Origin: Vombatus ursinus
Lineage: Eukaryota > Chordata > Mammalia > Diprotodontia > Vombatidae
Direction: 5' to 3'
NCBI RefSeq assembly: GCF_900497805.2
Contig: NW_020954687.1
Location: forward strand, 5,500,683-5,564,682
Length of the DNA: 64,000 nucleotides
Positions 19,840 to 30,819 of the stretch are shown piece by piece. The notes under the pieces were generated by a model. The model worked only from the letters and a program-made list of their open reading frames with translations. It ran no database searches and had not been told where the DNA came from. Positions within the stretch are counted from its first letter, which is position 1; each line of letters starts with the position of its first letter. The translations under genes and the position numbers were made by a program.

Positions 19840-20120
19840 GGAGCATAAGCTCTTTGAATAGCAACACTGGCTCCTTGAACAAGGCCCTCCATCTCCCAAC
19901 TCTTGGCATTTTCATTGACTGTCTCCAATGCCTAGAATGTTTTCCCTCCTCATCTCTGACTCCTGGCTTCCCTGGATTCTTTCAAGTTACAGCTAAAATC
20001 CCATCTTCTACCAGAGGTCCTTCCTCATTGCTGTCCCTCTATTATTTCCAATTTATCCTATACATAGCTTGTTTGTTCATAGATGCCTGCCTGTTGTCTG
20101 TTCCCATCTAGACTAACCAG
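19840..20120 (+). mobile_element. L2 3' region
   Basis: TGGCTCCTTGAACAAGGCCC, TCTCCAATGCCTAGAATGTT, AGTTACAGCTAAAATCCCAT and AGAGGTCCTTCCTCATTGCT match L2 downstream of ORF2. Confidence 0.75.
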
Positions 20121-20154
20121 TACTTGAGTATCTATCTACAGAATACTGAAAAAA

Positions 20155-20350
20155 ATGATCATCCAACCTTTGCATGAATACCTCCATTGAGAGGGATCCC
20201 CTTATTTCCCAAGGTAGTTCATTCTACCTTTGAGTAGCTCTGTTTGTTAAGGTTTTCCTTAAATCAAGCCTAAATGTGCCTCTCTGAAATGTTTATCCAT
20301 TGGATGTTTCCACCAAAACAAGGAAAGCATCAGAGGGAAATATACAAGCT
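20155..20350 (-). mobile_element. CR1/L3-type LINE 3' fragment, antisense
   Basis: CAAGGTAGTTCATTCTACCT, TGAGTAGCTCTGTTTGTTAA, GGTTTTCCTTAAATCAAGCC, TAAATGTGCCTC. This is the reverse complement of the conserved 'aaacttcctaacaattagagctgtcca' segment. Confidence 0.65.
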
Positions 20351-20354
20351 TTAA

Positions 20355-20720
20355 GTAAGTGTGATGGAATTTTATTTCACTAAAAGAAATGCTGAATGAC
20401 AGATTCAGAGAAATAGTTATATAAACTTATAGAAAGTAAATTGATCAGAATCAGTAAAACCAGGAGAATAATTTGTGTAATGACCATGGTAATAATATGA
20501 GAGGAAACAATTCTGAAAAACTTCAGAACTGACCAATCATGACTTCCTAAGACTGATGATGTCCACCACCTTTTGGTGATGGACTGAAGGTGACCCATAA
20601 AACAGCGCATTCTCAGATACTTGCCAGTTTGAGGGAGGGTCTGTTGTTACAAGTCTGTTGTACTCAAAAGTGGGGAAGGAAAGTGGGGTAGTAGGTATTG
20701 ATAGACATTAAAAAAGTATT
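20355..20720 (+). mobile_element. L1 3' UTR fragment, 5'-truncated
   Basis: GATGGAATTTTATTTCACTA, AAGAAATGCTGAATGACAGA, TCAGTAAAACCAGGAGAATA, CTGACCAATCATGACTTCCT, GGTGATGGACTGAAGGTG. These blocks match the marsupial L1 3' UTR and the copy at 28140-28420. Confidence 0.7.
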
Positions 20721-20799
20721 GATGAAACTTTTCATCAATTCATAGAAAGAAAAAAAGTGTAGAAGGGGACATAGGGAAATTTTACTACTGTCTTGTTAA

Positions 20800-20865
20800 A
20801 CATATATATATATGCATATATAGATATGTGCATATGTATATATGCATATATATGTACATCTTTCA
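20800..20865. repeat. (TA)n-rich low-complexity tract
   Basis: Alternating TATA/CATA/TGCA steps. Confidence 0.85.
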
Positions 20866-21109
20866 ATCATGTACAAGTTTTAATTACAAAGGCTCCCATT
20901 TGTAGCCTAGGTGGAACTGTCATCCCTTTCAACTTGCTACTTGAATCATGACCTTATTATTTCTTATCCTGAATTCTAATAAAAGCTTGTTTTTTATATT
21001 TCCTCATAAATTACTAAAGTTATAGCTGTCATTAATCAATTAACTTTGTATACCCACTCCAATTATTATATAGTATTAATTGAGCCAATATCCTCTGCCT
21101 TTTCCAATT

Positions 21110-21200
21110 ATATAATATTTTCTTACCTGAGTACATGCTATCTCCACTAGTAAAATGTAAACTCCTTGAGGGCAGACTTTCTCATCTTTGTTCTTTCATC
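21110..21200 (+). mobile_element. L2 3' end fragment
   Basis: GTAAAATGTAAACTCCTTGA then GGGCAGACTTTCTCATCTTTG, the 'aatgtaagctccttgagggcagg' signature of L2. Confidence 0.7.
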
Positions 21201-21469
21201 TTCTGCTTTTGCTTTTTATCTTCAGCCTTTTGCTTAGTTTTTCCCAGCTTGAAAATATGAGTTACTATAGTGGTGTGTTGGTTGTGGGAGGTTGTTGTCT
21301 TTTTTTTTTCCTTGGTCCAAACCTAATTACATTAGTGTTGGGGACTGCCAATAAGAAATCCACCTCGGTCAAAGTAGGTCACCAATTATCCTGCAATACA
21401 TAGTCTTACAGATTTAGACATATCTGTGTGTACAGGTCACAGTGTTACATGTACTTTATGATATAGCCT

Positions 21470-21645
21470 AGCATAATGGTTAGAAAGCTATCTTCACAGT
21501 AAGGAAGACCTGTGTTCAAGTCCCACCTTGGATACCTCCTGATTATGTGTCCCTGGCAAGTCACTAAATCTCTCATGTTGTAGAAAACTTTGTAAAATTA
21601 TAAAGTGTGGAATTGTCGCTTCTCTGAATCATGGAAGATTATTCC
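21470..21645 (+). mobile_element. Marsupial CORE-SINE
   Basis: AGCATAATGGTTAGAAAGCT, GAAGACCTGTGTTCAAGTCC, ATTATGTGTCCCTGGCAAGT, then CACTAAATCTCTCATG. Confidence 0.75.
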
Positions 21646-21649
21646 TTGC

Positions 21650-22055
21650 TGGTTTCCTATACTAGTAAAATTGTATGTCTAGACCAATAAATGAACAAAC
21701 AAATATATAAAGTATTTGCAAGCTAGGATTTACAAAGCTATAGATATTTGTAAAGCCATATCTGTTTCATACTGGACTTGTGATCTCATCAATATAAGAT
21801 ACCCCCAGTGATTGAAATGCCTTTTCCGGTAGCCCTGGCAGTATTGATTTGATTAAAGTGGGGGAGGGGGACCTGGAGAGAAAGCACTAATAAGATCACA
21901 AGAAGATGGCCTAGGGGGATGATTGGATGTGAGGCATGGCTTGGGGCCAGCTGAATATAGTAGGCTAGTATTTTTCTGCTCAGGTCCTCAGCAGTCAGAA
22001 TAGCCAGCTCCCAGGGAAGGTTTCCCCGAGGTGATAATACTAGACTAGAGCCCTG
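21650..22055. other. Unassigned stretch
   Basis: A 118-codon minus-strand open frame (21789-22145) covers part of it and shows no family signature. Part may be diverged L2. Confidence 0.3.
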
Positions 22056-22059
22056 AATG

Positions 22060-22400
22060 ATAGTCAGGATTTGAAAAGCTAGAGATGAGAAGGGGATTTG
22101 AAAGGAGGGGAAGAACATTCCAAATGTAGAAAAAGTCAAGAACAAAGAGAAGTGGAAAAAGCACAGGGTATGTACAGAGATACCAAGTAGTCTGGTTTGG
22201 CCTGGGATTAGTGTATTACTAGAATGGGTAGTGTGATTGAGACTGGAAAGTTAGGGAGGCCCCAGGTTATACATTCCAGCCAGGCTGAGGAATTGAGATT
22301 TTCTTTTACTGGCCCTAAGGACCCTTTGAGGGTTTTGAGCAAAAGAGTGATATGATCAGAATTATATTATTAAGGTAGTAAGGGAGGAAAGTATCTCTTA
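22060..22400 (-). mobile_element. L2 fragment, antisense
   Basis: GGGGAAGAACATTCCAAATG, AGACTGGAAAGTTAGGGAGG, TTGAGGGTTTTGAGCAAAAG, AGTGATATGATCAGAA. Confidence 0.6.
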
Positions 22401-22404
22401 AACA

Positions 22405-23205
22405 AATTCACACTGAAATTATAATGATTTATTATCTCACAGAGTATATACACTACATTGCTTTCCTAGCTCTCAGGATGTGTACAGAGCTTTGCAACTG
22501 TTGGAATCATTCTTGCACGAGGTAAGGTATAGAAATGAAATTTTTGCCTGGTGTAACTTGGGATCTCAATGGCACAGCAGCAGATGACACAGATAAAGGT
22601 GAGGAGGAGTGTGGACACAGTGCCTGGAAGGCAAAACCTTTCTTGTTAAGCAAATAGACTTCTCCCCTTCACCATCCCCTTCCCTTCTGCAAAGGCTTTT
22701 TGTTTCATCTAGTTGGGATTCTTTTTTTCATTTTATCTTCTTGGTTTGTGAGAGAATGTTCCACATTCCTGAGCCCAGGAAGACATTTTTTAAACATATG
22801 TGCCTTTTATTCTAATTTTTTCTCCTTCTCTCCTGCTTTGATTGTGTCCCCTTTTACCTTTCTCATACTTTCTGAAGGGAGTCATTCTCTTCTGAAGCAA
22901 TTTCATCTCATTGCTGCTGTTCCTTTAAGGAAGACTTTAAAAGCCCCCTTTGATGTCCTCCCCATAAGCCAGTCCCCTGAGAATCCAGCAAAATCAGCAG
23001 ACTACAGTGCCTGTGAATAAACCAAAATGGAGCCTATATAAACCTTCTTTTTTCTCTTCACGCAATGCTGTTTGGAAGTTTATTTAAGAAAGTTTAACTT
23101 GTTGCCATAATAGTCAACAGTGGAGCTTCTGAAAGGAAAAAGAATTAATGAAAAGTGGCTCCAAATGCGGTAAACTTTGTCATGTCACCAACACATTATG
23201 TTGAG
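22405..23205. other. Unassigned, repeat-poor stretch
   Basis: No recognised repeat. Around 23010-23200 it holds AAAATGGAGCC, CTATATAAACC and GCCATAATAGTC, which resemble YY1, TATA and SRF sites. No transcript can be inferred from them alone. Confidence 0.25.
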
Positions 23206-23211
23206 TACCTA

Positions 23212-23295
23212 ATTAATTCAATTTGATTAAATAAACATTTATTAAGTACCTGCTTTGTGCCAGGCACTGTGGTAAGTGCTAAGCAGTATATCCAG
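23212..23295 (-). mobile_element. L2 3' terminus, antisense
   Basis: TAAATAAACATTTATTAAGT, ACCTGCTTTGTGCCAGGCAC, TGTGGTAAGTGC. Confidence 0.8.
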
Positions 23296-23309
23296 ATTTC
23301 ATCAGCACA

Positions 23310-23760
23310 GTGATAACTGATGTTCATAATAATGATTCTTCTAAGACCATGATAATAACTCTCATGTTGATGCCGCTAGAAGGTTTTCAAAGTGCTTTCT
23401 TAACAGTAACCCTTGAGGTAGGTAGTGCAAGGATGATGGTCCATATTTTTCAGAAAAGGAAATTAAAGCTTCAGTATAAATCGCTCCCTCATTGTCTAGG
23501 CCAGGGGTGGGGAACCTGCAGCCTCGAGGTCACATGTGGCCCTCTAGGTCCTCAAGTGTGGCTTCGCCTGGAGGCCACAGGTTTCTTAGTCAAAGGGCCA
23601 CACTTGAGGATCCAGAGAGCCACATGTGGCCTCAAGGCCACAGGTTCCGCACCCCTGGCTAGGTGGCTTTACCCACCTGGCAAGAGTCAGAGTCAGAACT
23701 CAAGTCTTTTGACACCAAATACAATGCTTTTCTTTCTACACCATACTGTCCAGCCAAGCC
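23310..23760 (-). mobile_element. MIR-type SINE split by a hAT MITE
   Basis: The left part has GGTTTTCAAAGTGCTTTCTT and CAGAAAAGGAAATTAAAGCT. The right part (23658-23760) has CAAGAGTCAGAGTCAGAACT and the head CTTTCTACACCATACTGTC. The foldback hAT at 23502-23657 interrupts it. Confidence 0.7.
23502..23657. mobile_element. Foldback hAT MITE
   Basis: Begins CAGGGGTGGGGAACCTGCAG and ends GGCCACAGGTTCCGCACCCCTG. Inner inverted blocks CACATGTGGCCCTCTAGGTC and GCCACATGTGGCCTCAAGGC make a long hairpin. Both flanks share CTAGG, but the 8-bp duplication is not clean. Same family as 4014-4103. Confidence 0.85.
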
Positions 23761-23764
23761 TTGT

Positions 23765-24115
23765 ACTCTTTATGGATCCAGTTAACTCTTCATTCTTCTG
23801 TTATCACTCAGTGAGATGTTCAATTTCTCTATAATCCTAATCATTCGTCAGATTGAAAAGCAATGTGGGAAACAGCAAACTAAAACACAAATGCCTCCAT
23901 GGGTACTCTAAGCATACCTTATACTTTAAAATATGTATATGACATATAAATACTTGGGAAAGCTGCCAAGATGTGTTATATTGGGGAGTGAGTGAATTCT
24001 TTACCTTATATAGTTAGTACCAAAAAACTTTTTATTTCTGGCTCCATTCACTTCATGTTTAAGATAACAAGATAACTTCTTCCCTTTATGAGGTTGTCAA
24101 CAGCTATGGATAACA
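23765..24115. other. Unassigned stretch
   Basis: Nothing recognised. Confidence 0.4.
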
Positions 24116-24119
24116 AGAT

Positions 24120-24300
24120 CACAGATTTATATCTAGAAGATACCTTAGAGGTTATGTAGTCCAATCCATTTACAGGTGAGGAAACCAAGGCTCAGAGTTT
24201 AGGCCACATGCTCAAGGTCACAAAGGTGAATGACAGAGTTAGGATTTAAACCCAGGTTTTCAGAGTTGACATCCAGCACATTTCTCACTGTACTGCACTG
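24120..24300 (-). mobile_element. MIR-type SINE
   Basis: TTAGAGGTTATGTAGTCCAA, TTTACAGGTGAGGAAACCAA, CATGCTCAAGGTCACAAAGG, then a decayed head. Confidence 0.85.
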
Positions 24301-24439
24301 AAATCTCTGATATACAAGAGAATCTTGAAGTTGATATCTGTGACTTGGAACTTTCATTTACAGGGCACTATTTTAAAAAAAAAATCAGTAAATCAAGGAA
24401 CAGGTATCTAGTGAACTTTGAGAAAAGCATAGTTCTAGG

Positions 24440-25550
24440 CTGCTAAAGAACATAGAAAAATATGCCAAATATAGTTGCAGCTTTCAAGAAACTTCCATTT
24501 TAGCAAAAGAGATGCCATATGCACATAGGAAAGACTGGACAAATTGTAAATTAATCAATAGGCTAATCAATAGGCATTTATTAAATGCCTACTATATGCC
24601 AGGCACTGTGCTAAGGATTGAGGATACAAAAAGAGGCCAAAGACAGTCCCTCATTCAAAGATCTCACAATCTAATGGGGAACACAATATGCAAACAAATA
24701 TATGCAAAGTTTACTATAGACAGACAAATAGGAAATAAGTAACAGAGGAAAGTCACTGGAATTAAAATAGGTTGGGAAAGGTGGGATTTTAATTGGGACT
24801 TAAAGAAAACCAGAGAGGTCATTTGGAGAGGAGGAGGGAGAGGGTTAAAGGGATATAGGATAGCCAGAGAAATTACCCTATGTCGAGATATGGAGTGTCT
24901 TGTTCATGGAACGTTTCAAGGGGTAAAGAGTAAAAAGACTGGAAAGTTAGAAGGGAGCTAGGTTATAAAGGGCTTTGAATGCCAGACAGAGCATTTTGTA
25001 TTTGTTTCTAGAGGCAATAAAAAGTTACTGGAGTTTACTGAGTAGGGGGGTTGGGGTGGAGCTAGGTGACATGATAAGACCTGTGTTTGAAGAAAGTCAC
25101 TTTAGTGGCTGAATGGAGGATGGATTGGAGTGACAAGAAACTTGAGACAGGCAGACCAACCATCAGTCATTACAATAATCAAGGTAACTGTTAGGTGATG
25201 GAGGCCTGCACTAGAGTGGCGGCTGCATCAGAGGAGAGAAGGGGGTACATTCAAGAGATATTGCAAAGAGTGAATTCAAGAGATGTTGAAAAGATGAAAT
25301 CAACAATCCTTGGCAACAACTTGTATATGGGGGTGAGGGGTAAAGGAATCCAGAATGACTCCTAGGTTTTGAGCCTGGGGGACTGGGAGGATGGTGTTGC
25401 CCTCTACAGTAATAGGGAAGGTAGGAGGTAGGGGAGATTTTAGGAGGAAAGATAGCAAGTTCTGTTTTGGTTAGGTTAAGTTTAAGATGTCCACCGGACA
25501 TCCAGTTTAGAAAGCAAACTGATAGTGTACAATGAATGTTAGAAAACTGA
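24440..25550 (-). mobile_element. L2, antisense, about 1 kb
   Basis: The 3' end is at left (AGGCATTTATTAAATGCCTA, GCCAGGCACTGTGCTAAGGA). The body runs through GGCTTTGAATGCCAGACAGA to the ORF2 C-terminal region. On the minus strand near 25500-25330, LKLNLTKTELAIFPPK and a following ILDSF-type motif are typical of L2 reverse transcriptase. An older L2 tail may underlie 24440-24545. Not intact. Confidence 0.9.
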
Positions 25551-25554
25551 TCAA

Positions 25555-25745
25555 TTCTTTGACCCCACAGTCCAACTATTGGGAACATGCCCCAGGGATG
25601 AATTTTAAAGAGAAATAAAAAGTTTTGTGACCAAAAATACTTAGGCTCTATTACTGTAAAACAACAAAAATGCCATCTACATGCCCAATGGTTGTGGAAC
25701 GCCTCCAAATTCTATCATAGAAGTGGAATGGTTCAAAGAGTATGG
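25555..25745 (+). mobile_element. L1 3' UTR fragment
   Basis: TTCTTTGACCCCACAGTCCA, ACTATTGGGAACATGCCCCA, then TACATGCCCAATGGTTGTGG. This corresponds to the segment 'ttgacccagctataccactactagg ... tgcccatcaattgggg' of the L1 3' region. Confidence 0.55.
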
Positions 25746-25749
25746 CAAA

Positions 25750-25925
25750 GTAAATGGACAGCTGATATCAGAACTAGGAAGACCTGGGTTCAAGTCTCAC
25801 TTCTGATACACACATTGCTATATTACCTTTACAAGTAACTTAACTTCTCAATGTCCCAAGCAATTGTCTAATACTATATGATACTGAACAGTTGCTGACT
25901 TACATTGGTTAGGGGAAGGGGTAAT
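25750..25925 (+). mobile_element. Marsupial CORE-SINE
   Basis: AGAACTAGGAAGACCTGGGT, TCAAGTCTCACTTCTGATAC, CTCAATGTCCCAAGCAATTG, TGCTGACTTACATTGGTTAG. The 3' block matches the CORE-SINE subfamily at 56520. Confidence 0.7.
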
Positions 25926-25929
25926 TTCC

Positions 25930-26235
25930 TCTCTACATACCACCCAGAATAGATACAAACATCATAGCATCATTAAAAAATAAGGAAAATAAGAAGAATG
26001 TAAAGGTATCAGTCAACAGGTAAAACATTCAAAGTAAAAAAAGAAGTAGAGAAGTATACATATTAATTAAATGAATATACAAAGTATGTATATGTAAAAA
26101 TGAAATTGATTAATCCAAGTAATTCAAAGAAGACACATTAGGAATAACTGATAAGTAATTAATGTTGTTAATATGCTAAAGTATATTTAAAATCATAGTT
26201 TTGGAAAAAATATACTTGTAGGAATTTTTGTTATG
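25930..26235. other. AT-rich unassigned stretch
   Basis: Nothing recognised. Confidence 0.4.
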
Positions 26236-26239
26236 CTAA

Positions 26240-28420
26240 GTTGATAGTGGCTCTGGAATGCAACTAACAGAAGATATCCAGCTGGGAAATCCAGAGAACC
26301 TAAAATATGAAATTGTGTACTGGGGACAGGAAGACAGAAAGCTAGACCAAGCTCTAGCGAAGGATATCTGGAGCTGTTTCAGTGTGACCTTGAACCAGAG
26401 CTCAGAAGCGTACAGGACTCTACAAGGACAGAAATGATCAGGGAGCAGCCCAGGTCAGACCCTCTGTCCCTCATCCAGAAATACTATTCCATGTAAATTG
26501 CACCCATTGCACACCATTCTGCATACACTACCCTAAGATGGTGTAGTAATAAGCTACTCCTGAAGTCTGAAAAACAAAGGCCTTTGTCATTACCCAGATC
26601 CCAGTTAATATAGATTAGCACTAAAAAAAAAAATTTAAAATGTCCTGCTATGCTTCTAGAAAGTCACAGAATCTGACCCTAATTAAAAAAAATCCTAGTT
26701 CCAGAAGTAAGGCTGGAAAAATGAGTAAATAGTAGAAAATATCAACAACTACACATTATATACAAGGAAAGGCTCAAAGAAAATTCAGATTTTCCACAGG
26801 TTTTACTTGAATTTCTAGATCAAATAAAGCAAACATTTAAAAAATGATAAAAATGTTAGTATACATTAAATGAAAGCTGCAGAAAAAATTGGAAGGAGAA
26901 TAGTTCAGTACAACAAATGCAAAAGCTCACTCAAGTAACAAATGCATTTAAAATTAGATTGGACTAGACAGAAATTAATGACTGAATGAGATAACAAATA
27001 CTCAAATAAAAACAAAAGTCTGTGGGGACAATCAGAAAATATAAGTTATATCTTATCAAAAAAATTGACCTGAAAAATTGTCAAGGAAAGGTAATTTAAG
27101 AATCATCAAACTACCTGAAATGTTCAAACATGAAAAAATCTAGATACCATATTTCAAGAAACAATGAATGAAAATTGCCCAGACCTAGTAGAATTTAAAA
27201 AAAAATGAAAATAAAAAGAATCCACTGGTTACCTCATGAAAGAAACTCTAAAATGAAAACTTTCAGGAATTATAGCCAAAATCTAGAACTTCCAGGTCAA
27301 AACACTGAAGGAAGCCAGAAAAAATTAATTCAAAAACCAGAGTCAATTGAAATATTGCAAGACCTGAAAGTTACCACTTTAAAGAGGACAGCTTGAATGT
27401 AATGTTCTAGAAGTCAAATAATGTTCTTATAACTAAGAATAAATTATCTTGAAAGACTGAGTTAATCTGACTATGGACAATTGAACCTTCAATGAAGTAA
27501 AGGACTACAAAAATTTCTAATGAAGTGGCTAGAGCTAAGTAAATACACTGAAATGCAAACACACAAGTCAAGAGAAACATAGAAAGGTAAATAAATTTAA
27601 GAAATTAGAAAGGACTATACAATAATAATAACATTTATTGTCTACTATGTGCCATAGCTGAGACCATCCAACAATAGATAAATGGTCAAAGGATGTAAAC
27701 AGACAGTTCTTAAAGGAAGAACTTCAAGCAATCAAGAGTCATATAAAAATGCTCTAAATCATTATTAAGTAGTGAAATTCAAATTAAAACAACTTTGAGA
27801 TTCTAGTTCACCCTTATCAGATTAACACAATTGATAAAAATGGAAAATCAAAATTGTTGGTGGAATTGAGGGAAGTTAAGCACACTGATTCACTGTTGGT
27901 GAAACAAGAATTAGACTAACCATTGAGGAAAGCAATTTGCACCTATACGCAAAGTCACTAAATGCTGCATAGCCACTGATACAGGAATATCACTACTAGG
28001 TCTATACTCCCAAAGAGATCAAAGAAAGAAGAAAAAGATCCATATATACAAAAAATATTTATAGCAGCATTTTTTTGTGAAGAACAGCAAACAAAGATGG
28101 CATTCAATTAAAGAAGAGCTGGACAAATTATGGTATATAAATGGAATAGAATATATTATTCCCTAAGAAATGAGAAAAGAGATAATTCAGAGATATCAGA
28201 TACAATTTATATAGCAATACTGTAAAAGAAAACAACTTTGAAATAATTTAATAACTAATTAATGCAATGACCAACCACAACTCTAAAGAGTGATGATGAA
28301 GCAAGCTACCTGCCTCCTGATTGGATGGTGGAGGCCCGTACTAGTGATGCACTCATTGTGAAGAACCAGTCATATTTTTGTACAAATCAAACATGTGGGT
28401 TTGTTTTGGTTAGTGAGAAA
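26240..28420 (+). mobile_element. L1-derived element with ORF1 and 3' UTR but no recognised ORF2 (half-L1-like)
   Basis: A 5' leader (26240-26720) precedes an ATGAGTAAA at 26721 that fits an L1 ORF1 start. Near 27093-27122 the reading NLRIIKLPEM matches the conserved ORF1p N(L/V)RIIG(L/I)PE motif. Next comes MKIKRIHWLPHERNSKMKTF with RNYSQNLELPGQ at 27205-27300, as in ORF1p KIERIHR.P..RNPKKKTPRNI. From about 27665 the sequence is L1 3' UTR (GATAAATGGTCAAAGGATGT, CACTGTTGGTG, AATTATGGTATATAAATGG, GCAATGACCAACCACAACTC). Only about 50 bases separate the two parts, so the roughly 4 kb of ORF2 is absent. Mammalian HAL1 elements have this plan. A later deletion is the alternative. The reading frame is broken by many stops. 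Confidence 0.65.
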
Positions 28421-28439
28421 AAGCAGTCACACAGGTAGA

Positions 28440-28441
<2 letters not shown>

Positions 28442-28481
<40 letters not shown>
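28442..28481. repeat. (AC)20 microsatellite
   Basis: Pure AC dinucleotide array next to the 3' end of the L1-derived element. Confidence 0.97.
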
Positions 28482-28483
<2 letters not shown>

Positions 28484-28786
28484 CCATCCTCATTAGATGT
28501 TACTATCCAAGCAAGCTATTACCCTGTATCTTGTTTTCTCAGCCACACTCCTTGGAAATGCTGTTTGTACTCACCCACCTGTTCTCCTCACATTCTCTTT
28601 GGCGATCTAATTCCACTTGTATACAGAGCATTTCAAACTGTATGTCCCATATGCATCTAAATGTAACACATCCAAAATAGAAGATATGGTCTTTCTTCCC
28701 CCAACCACTCCTCTCCTACACTGTTTCATTTCTGTTGAAGACACCACAATACCCCTGATTTGAAACCTTGGTGTTAATCCTTAACT

Positions 28787-28819
28787 TCTTACTCTTACTC
28801 TTACTCTTACTCTTACTCA
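28787..28819. repeat. TTACTC hexamer tandem repeat
   Basis: About five and a half head-to-tail copies inside L2 sequence. Confidence 0.95.
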
Positions 28820-29429
28820 TTCCACATATTGAATCAGTTGCCAAATCTTGACATTTCTACCTCCATAACATCTTTTGCCTATATCTTCTTCTCTCTACTC
28901 ACACAGTCATTACCAGAGTTAGGAACTCATCATCTCTCACCTGAACTATTGCAATAGCCTCCTAAAAGATCTTTCTTCCTTTAGTCTCTCTCCATTCCAA
29001 TATGCCCTCTCATAGCCACAATACGATTTTTTCAAAGTAAGAGGTCTAACTATGTTCCTCCCTTGCTCAATAAATTCAAGTGGCTCCCTATTACTTCCAG
29101 GAGCAAAGAGAAACTTCTCTGTTTGGCATTAAAAGCTCTTTGCTTTGTTCTACAATTCCAGTCTTATTATACAATATGTTTCTCCCTTCTACAACTCAGC
29201 CAAGTTCCTCAATGACAACACACTGTGTCCTATCTCTACCTACTAGATGTCTCCCATATCTAGATACATATTGTTTCCTCCTTCATCTCATAGAACCCGT
29301 TATTTCTTTTAAGACCCAACTCAAGTACCACCTTCTATATAAGATTTTTCTGGTTCCTCGATCTCCCCTCCCTTCACTGATCATGCTTTCCCTCACTAAC
29401 GCAGCCTTGTATATGTTTTGTATAGAATT

Positions 29430-29698
29430 ATTAGCATTATTATTAGACAATATTTATATAGCACTTTAAGGTTTGCAAAGTGTTTTACTTATATTAACTC
29501 ATTTGATCCTCACAACAAGCCTATGGGGTAGGTGCTGTTTTATTCCCACTTTACATATAAGTAAACCGAGGCACAAAAAGTTAAGTGATTTGCCCAGAGT
29601 CACCAACTTAGGAAATTTCTGAGGCAGGATTTGAACTTAGGTCTACATAGAGCATCAAGTCCTATGTTCTATCAACTGTGCCACCTAGCTCTCTCAAT
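29430..29698 (-). mobile_element. Full-length marsupial MIR/CORE-SINE inserted in L2
   Basis: AATATTTATATAGCACTTTA, AGGTTTGCAAAGTGTTTTAC, GTAAACCGAGGCACAAAAAG, and the head TATCAACTGTGCCACCTAGC. L2 sequence continues on both sides. Confidence 0.9.
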
Positions 29699-29789
29699 CC
29701 CCAGCATTTAGCAGAATGCCTGGCACACATTGGGTGCTTAATAAATACATATAAATATATTGATTGATTGATTGGTTCTGGGTCACAGG

Positions 29790-30815
29790 TTACTACATTT
29801 GCTCAAATAAGAGATACTAATAGTCTGATTATTATGTGGGATCCTCCAACTCTTTTTACATTAAAAAAGGGTCTTCATACTTGCAAAGACTGGGAATTAC
29901 CACAATCAAAGTTTAATGTTCAGAAGAGGGAGTGATGACTATGGAGTAGAATGGTATATGTAAGCCTCACAGAGGAAAGAGATAGACTTTAAAATATAGT
30001 CAGTATTTGGATTGGTGGAGAAGTTGGATAAGGTTTGTTTGTTGTTTTTTGCTTCCAGACAGGACACAAAGGAGTGAATTGGGAAAGCATAATCTGCATC
30101 TAGATTTATTGATGATCACATTGAAGTGAGTACTGTCTCTATACTCATCCATACCACTTCATCTTGGGCTGATTGTCTATATTTTCTTGTAAATCTTTAT
30201 TTGAGAGCTCAATCTGGGTCACCAAGGCCAAATGCTGACATTGTATGGATATCAAGGGAGCACATCACTGTCCGTCAGTTTTTCCTCTTACCAAACGGCT
30301 GGCCCACTTTCTTTTCAGGTCCTATATTTCTCTGATAACAATCTATACTCTCTCTTATGCAATGCTTGGTTGGTAATGTGTCATAGTTTAATCATGCCTA
30401 CCATGAGCTGCCTCTTTTCCTTTTTTTTAACTGAAGGTCTCTGTTAGGTATAACTTGTTTTCTTTCGGGTTTTTTTTTCATATATAATAAAATAAAGTCA
30501 ACACGAATTTCAAAGTTTCCTTGATTCTCTATCAAAATCTTCTGGCCTTCCTTGTGAATTAAAAAATACTTCAATTATTTTTTCTTTCATTTTTTAGCAG
30601 CACCATCCAAGGAGATATCTCAGATGAGATGAGAACCAGAGAGGAAGAGGTTGGGGGCACTTTTTAATTACCTTTGAAAACTTGAGAGTTAAAAAAATGC
30701 ATCAGGTCTCATGGACTACATGATACAATGCAGTTTCTGATCACTTGGAAAGTAGTAAACTCAAAATATTACACCCATCACTGGGAAGCAGTAGCTTGAA
30801 GGAGGGAGGACCAGT
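29790..30815. other. Unassigned stretch
   Basis: About 1 kb without recognised repeat or gene. Two 70-codon frames at 30126-30447 have no family likeness. Confidence 0.35.
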
Positions 30816-30819
30816 GCAG

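Larger units (their letters stand above)
28550..29785 (+). mobile_element. L2, sense, 3' 1.0 kb, split by a SINE
   Basis: It covers the ORF2 C-terminal region (CACCTGAACTATTGCAATAG, AAGTGGCTCCCTATTACTTC, CACTGTGTCCTATC) and, after the SINE at 29430-29698, the terminus GAATGCCTGGCACACATTGG and GTGCTTAATAAATAC. It has many stops. A TTACTC hexamer array at 28787-28819 is embedded. Confidence 0.85.

Noticed and set aside
23020-23060. Core promoter (CTATATAAACC with nearby CArG-like site)
   Set aside because: A TATA-like string alone in AT-rich DNA is not evidence. No initiator, CpG enrichment or open frame downstream.
23310-23834. 174-codon plus-strand open frame
   Set aside because: It crosses an antisense MIR and the foldback hAT MITE. 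The hAT palindrome happens to lack stops in this frame.
25211-25708. 165-codon minus-strand open frame
   Set aside because: It is decayed L2 ORF2 (LKLNLTKTELAIF) running into an L1 fragment, not a host gene.
28442-28481. CRISPR-like or regularly spaced array
   Set aside because: It is a plain AC microsatellite. No spaced direct repeats of CRISPR type exist, and the DNA is from a mammal.
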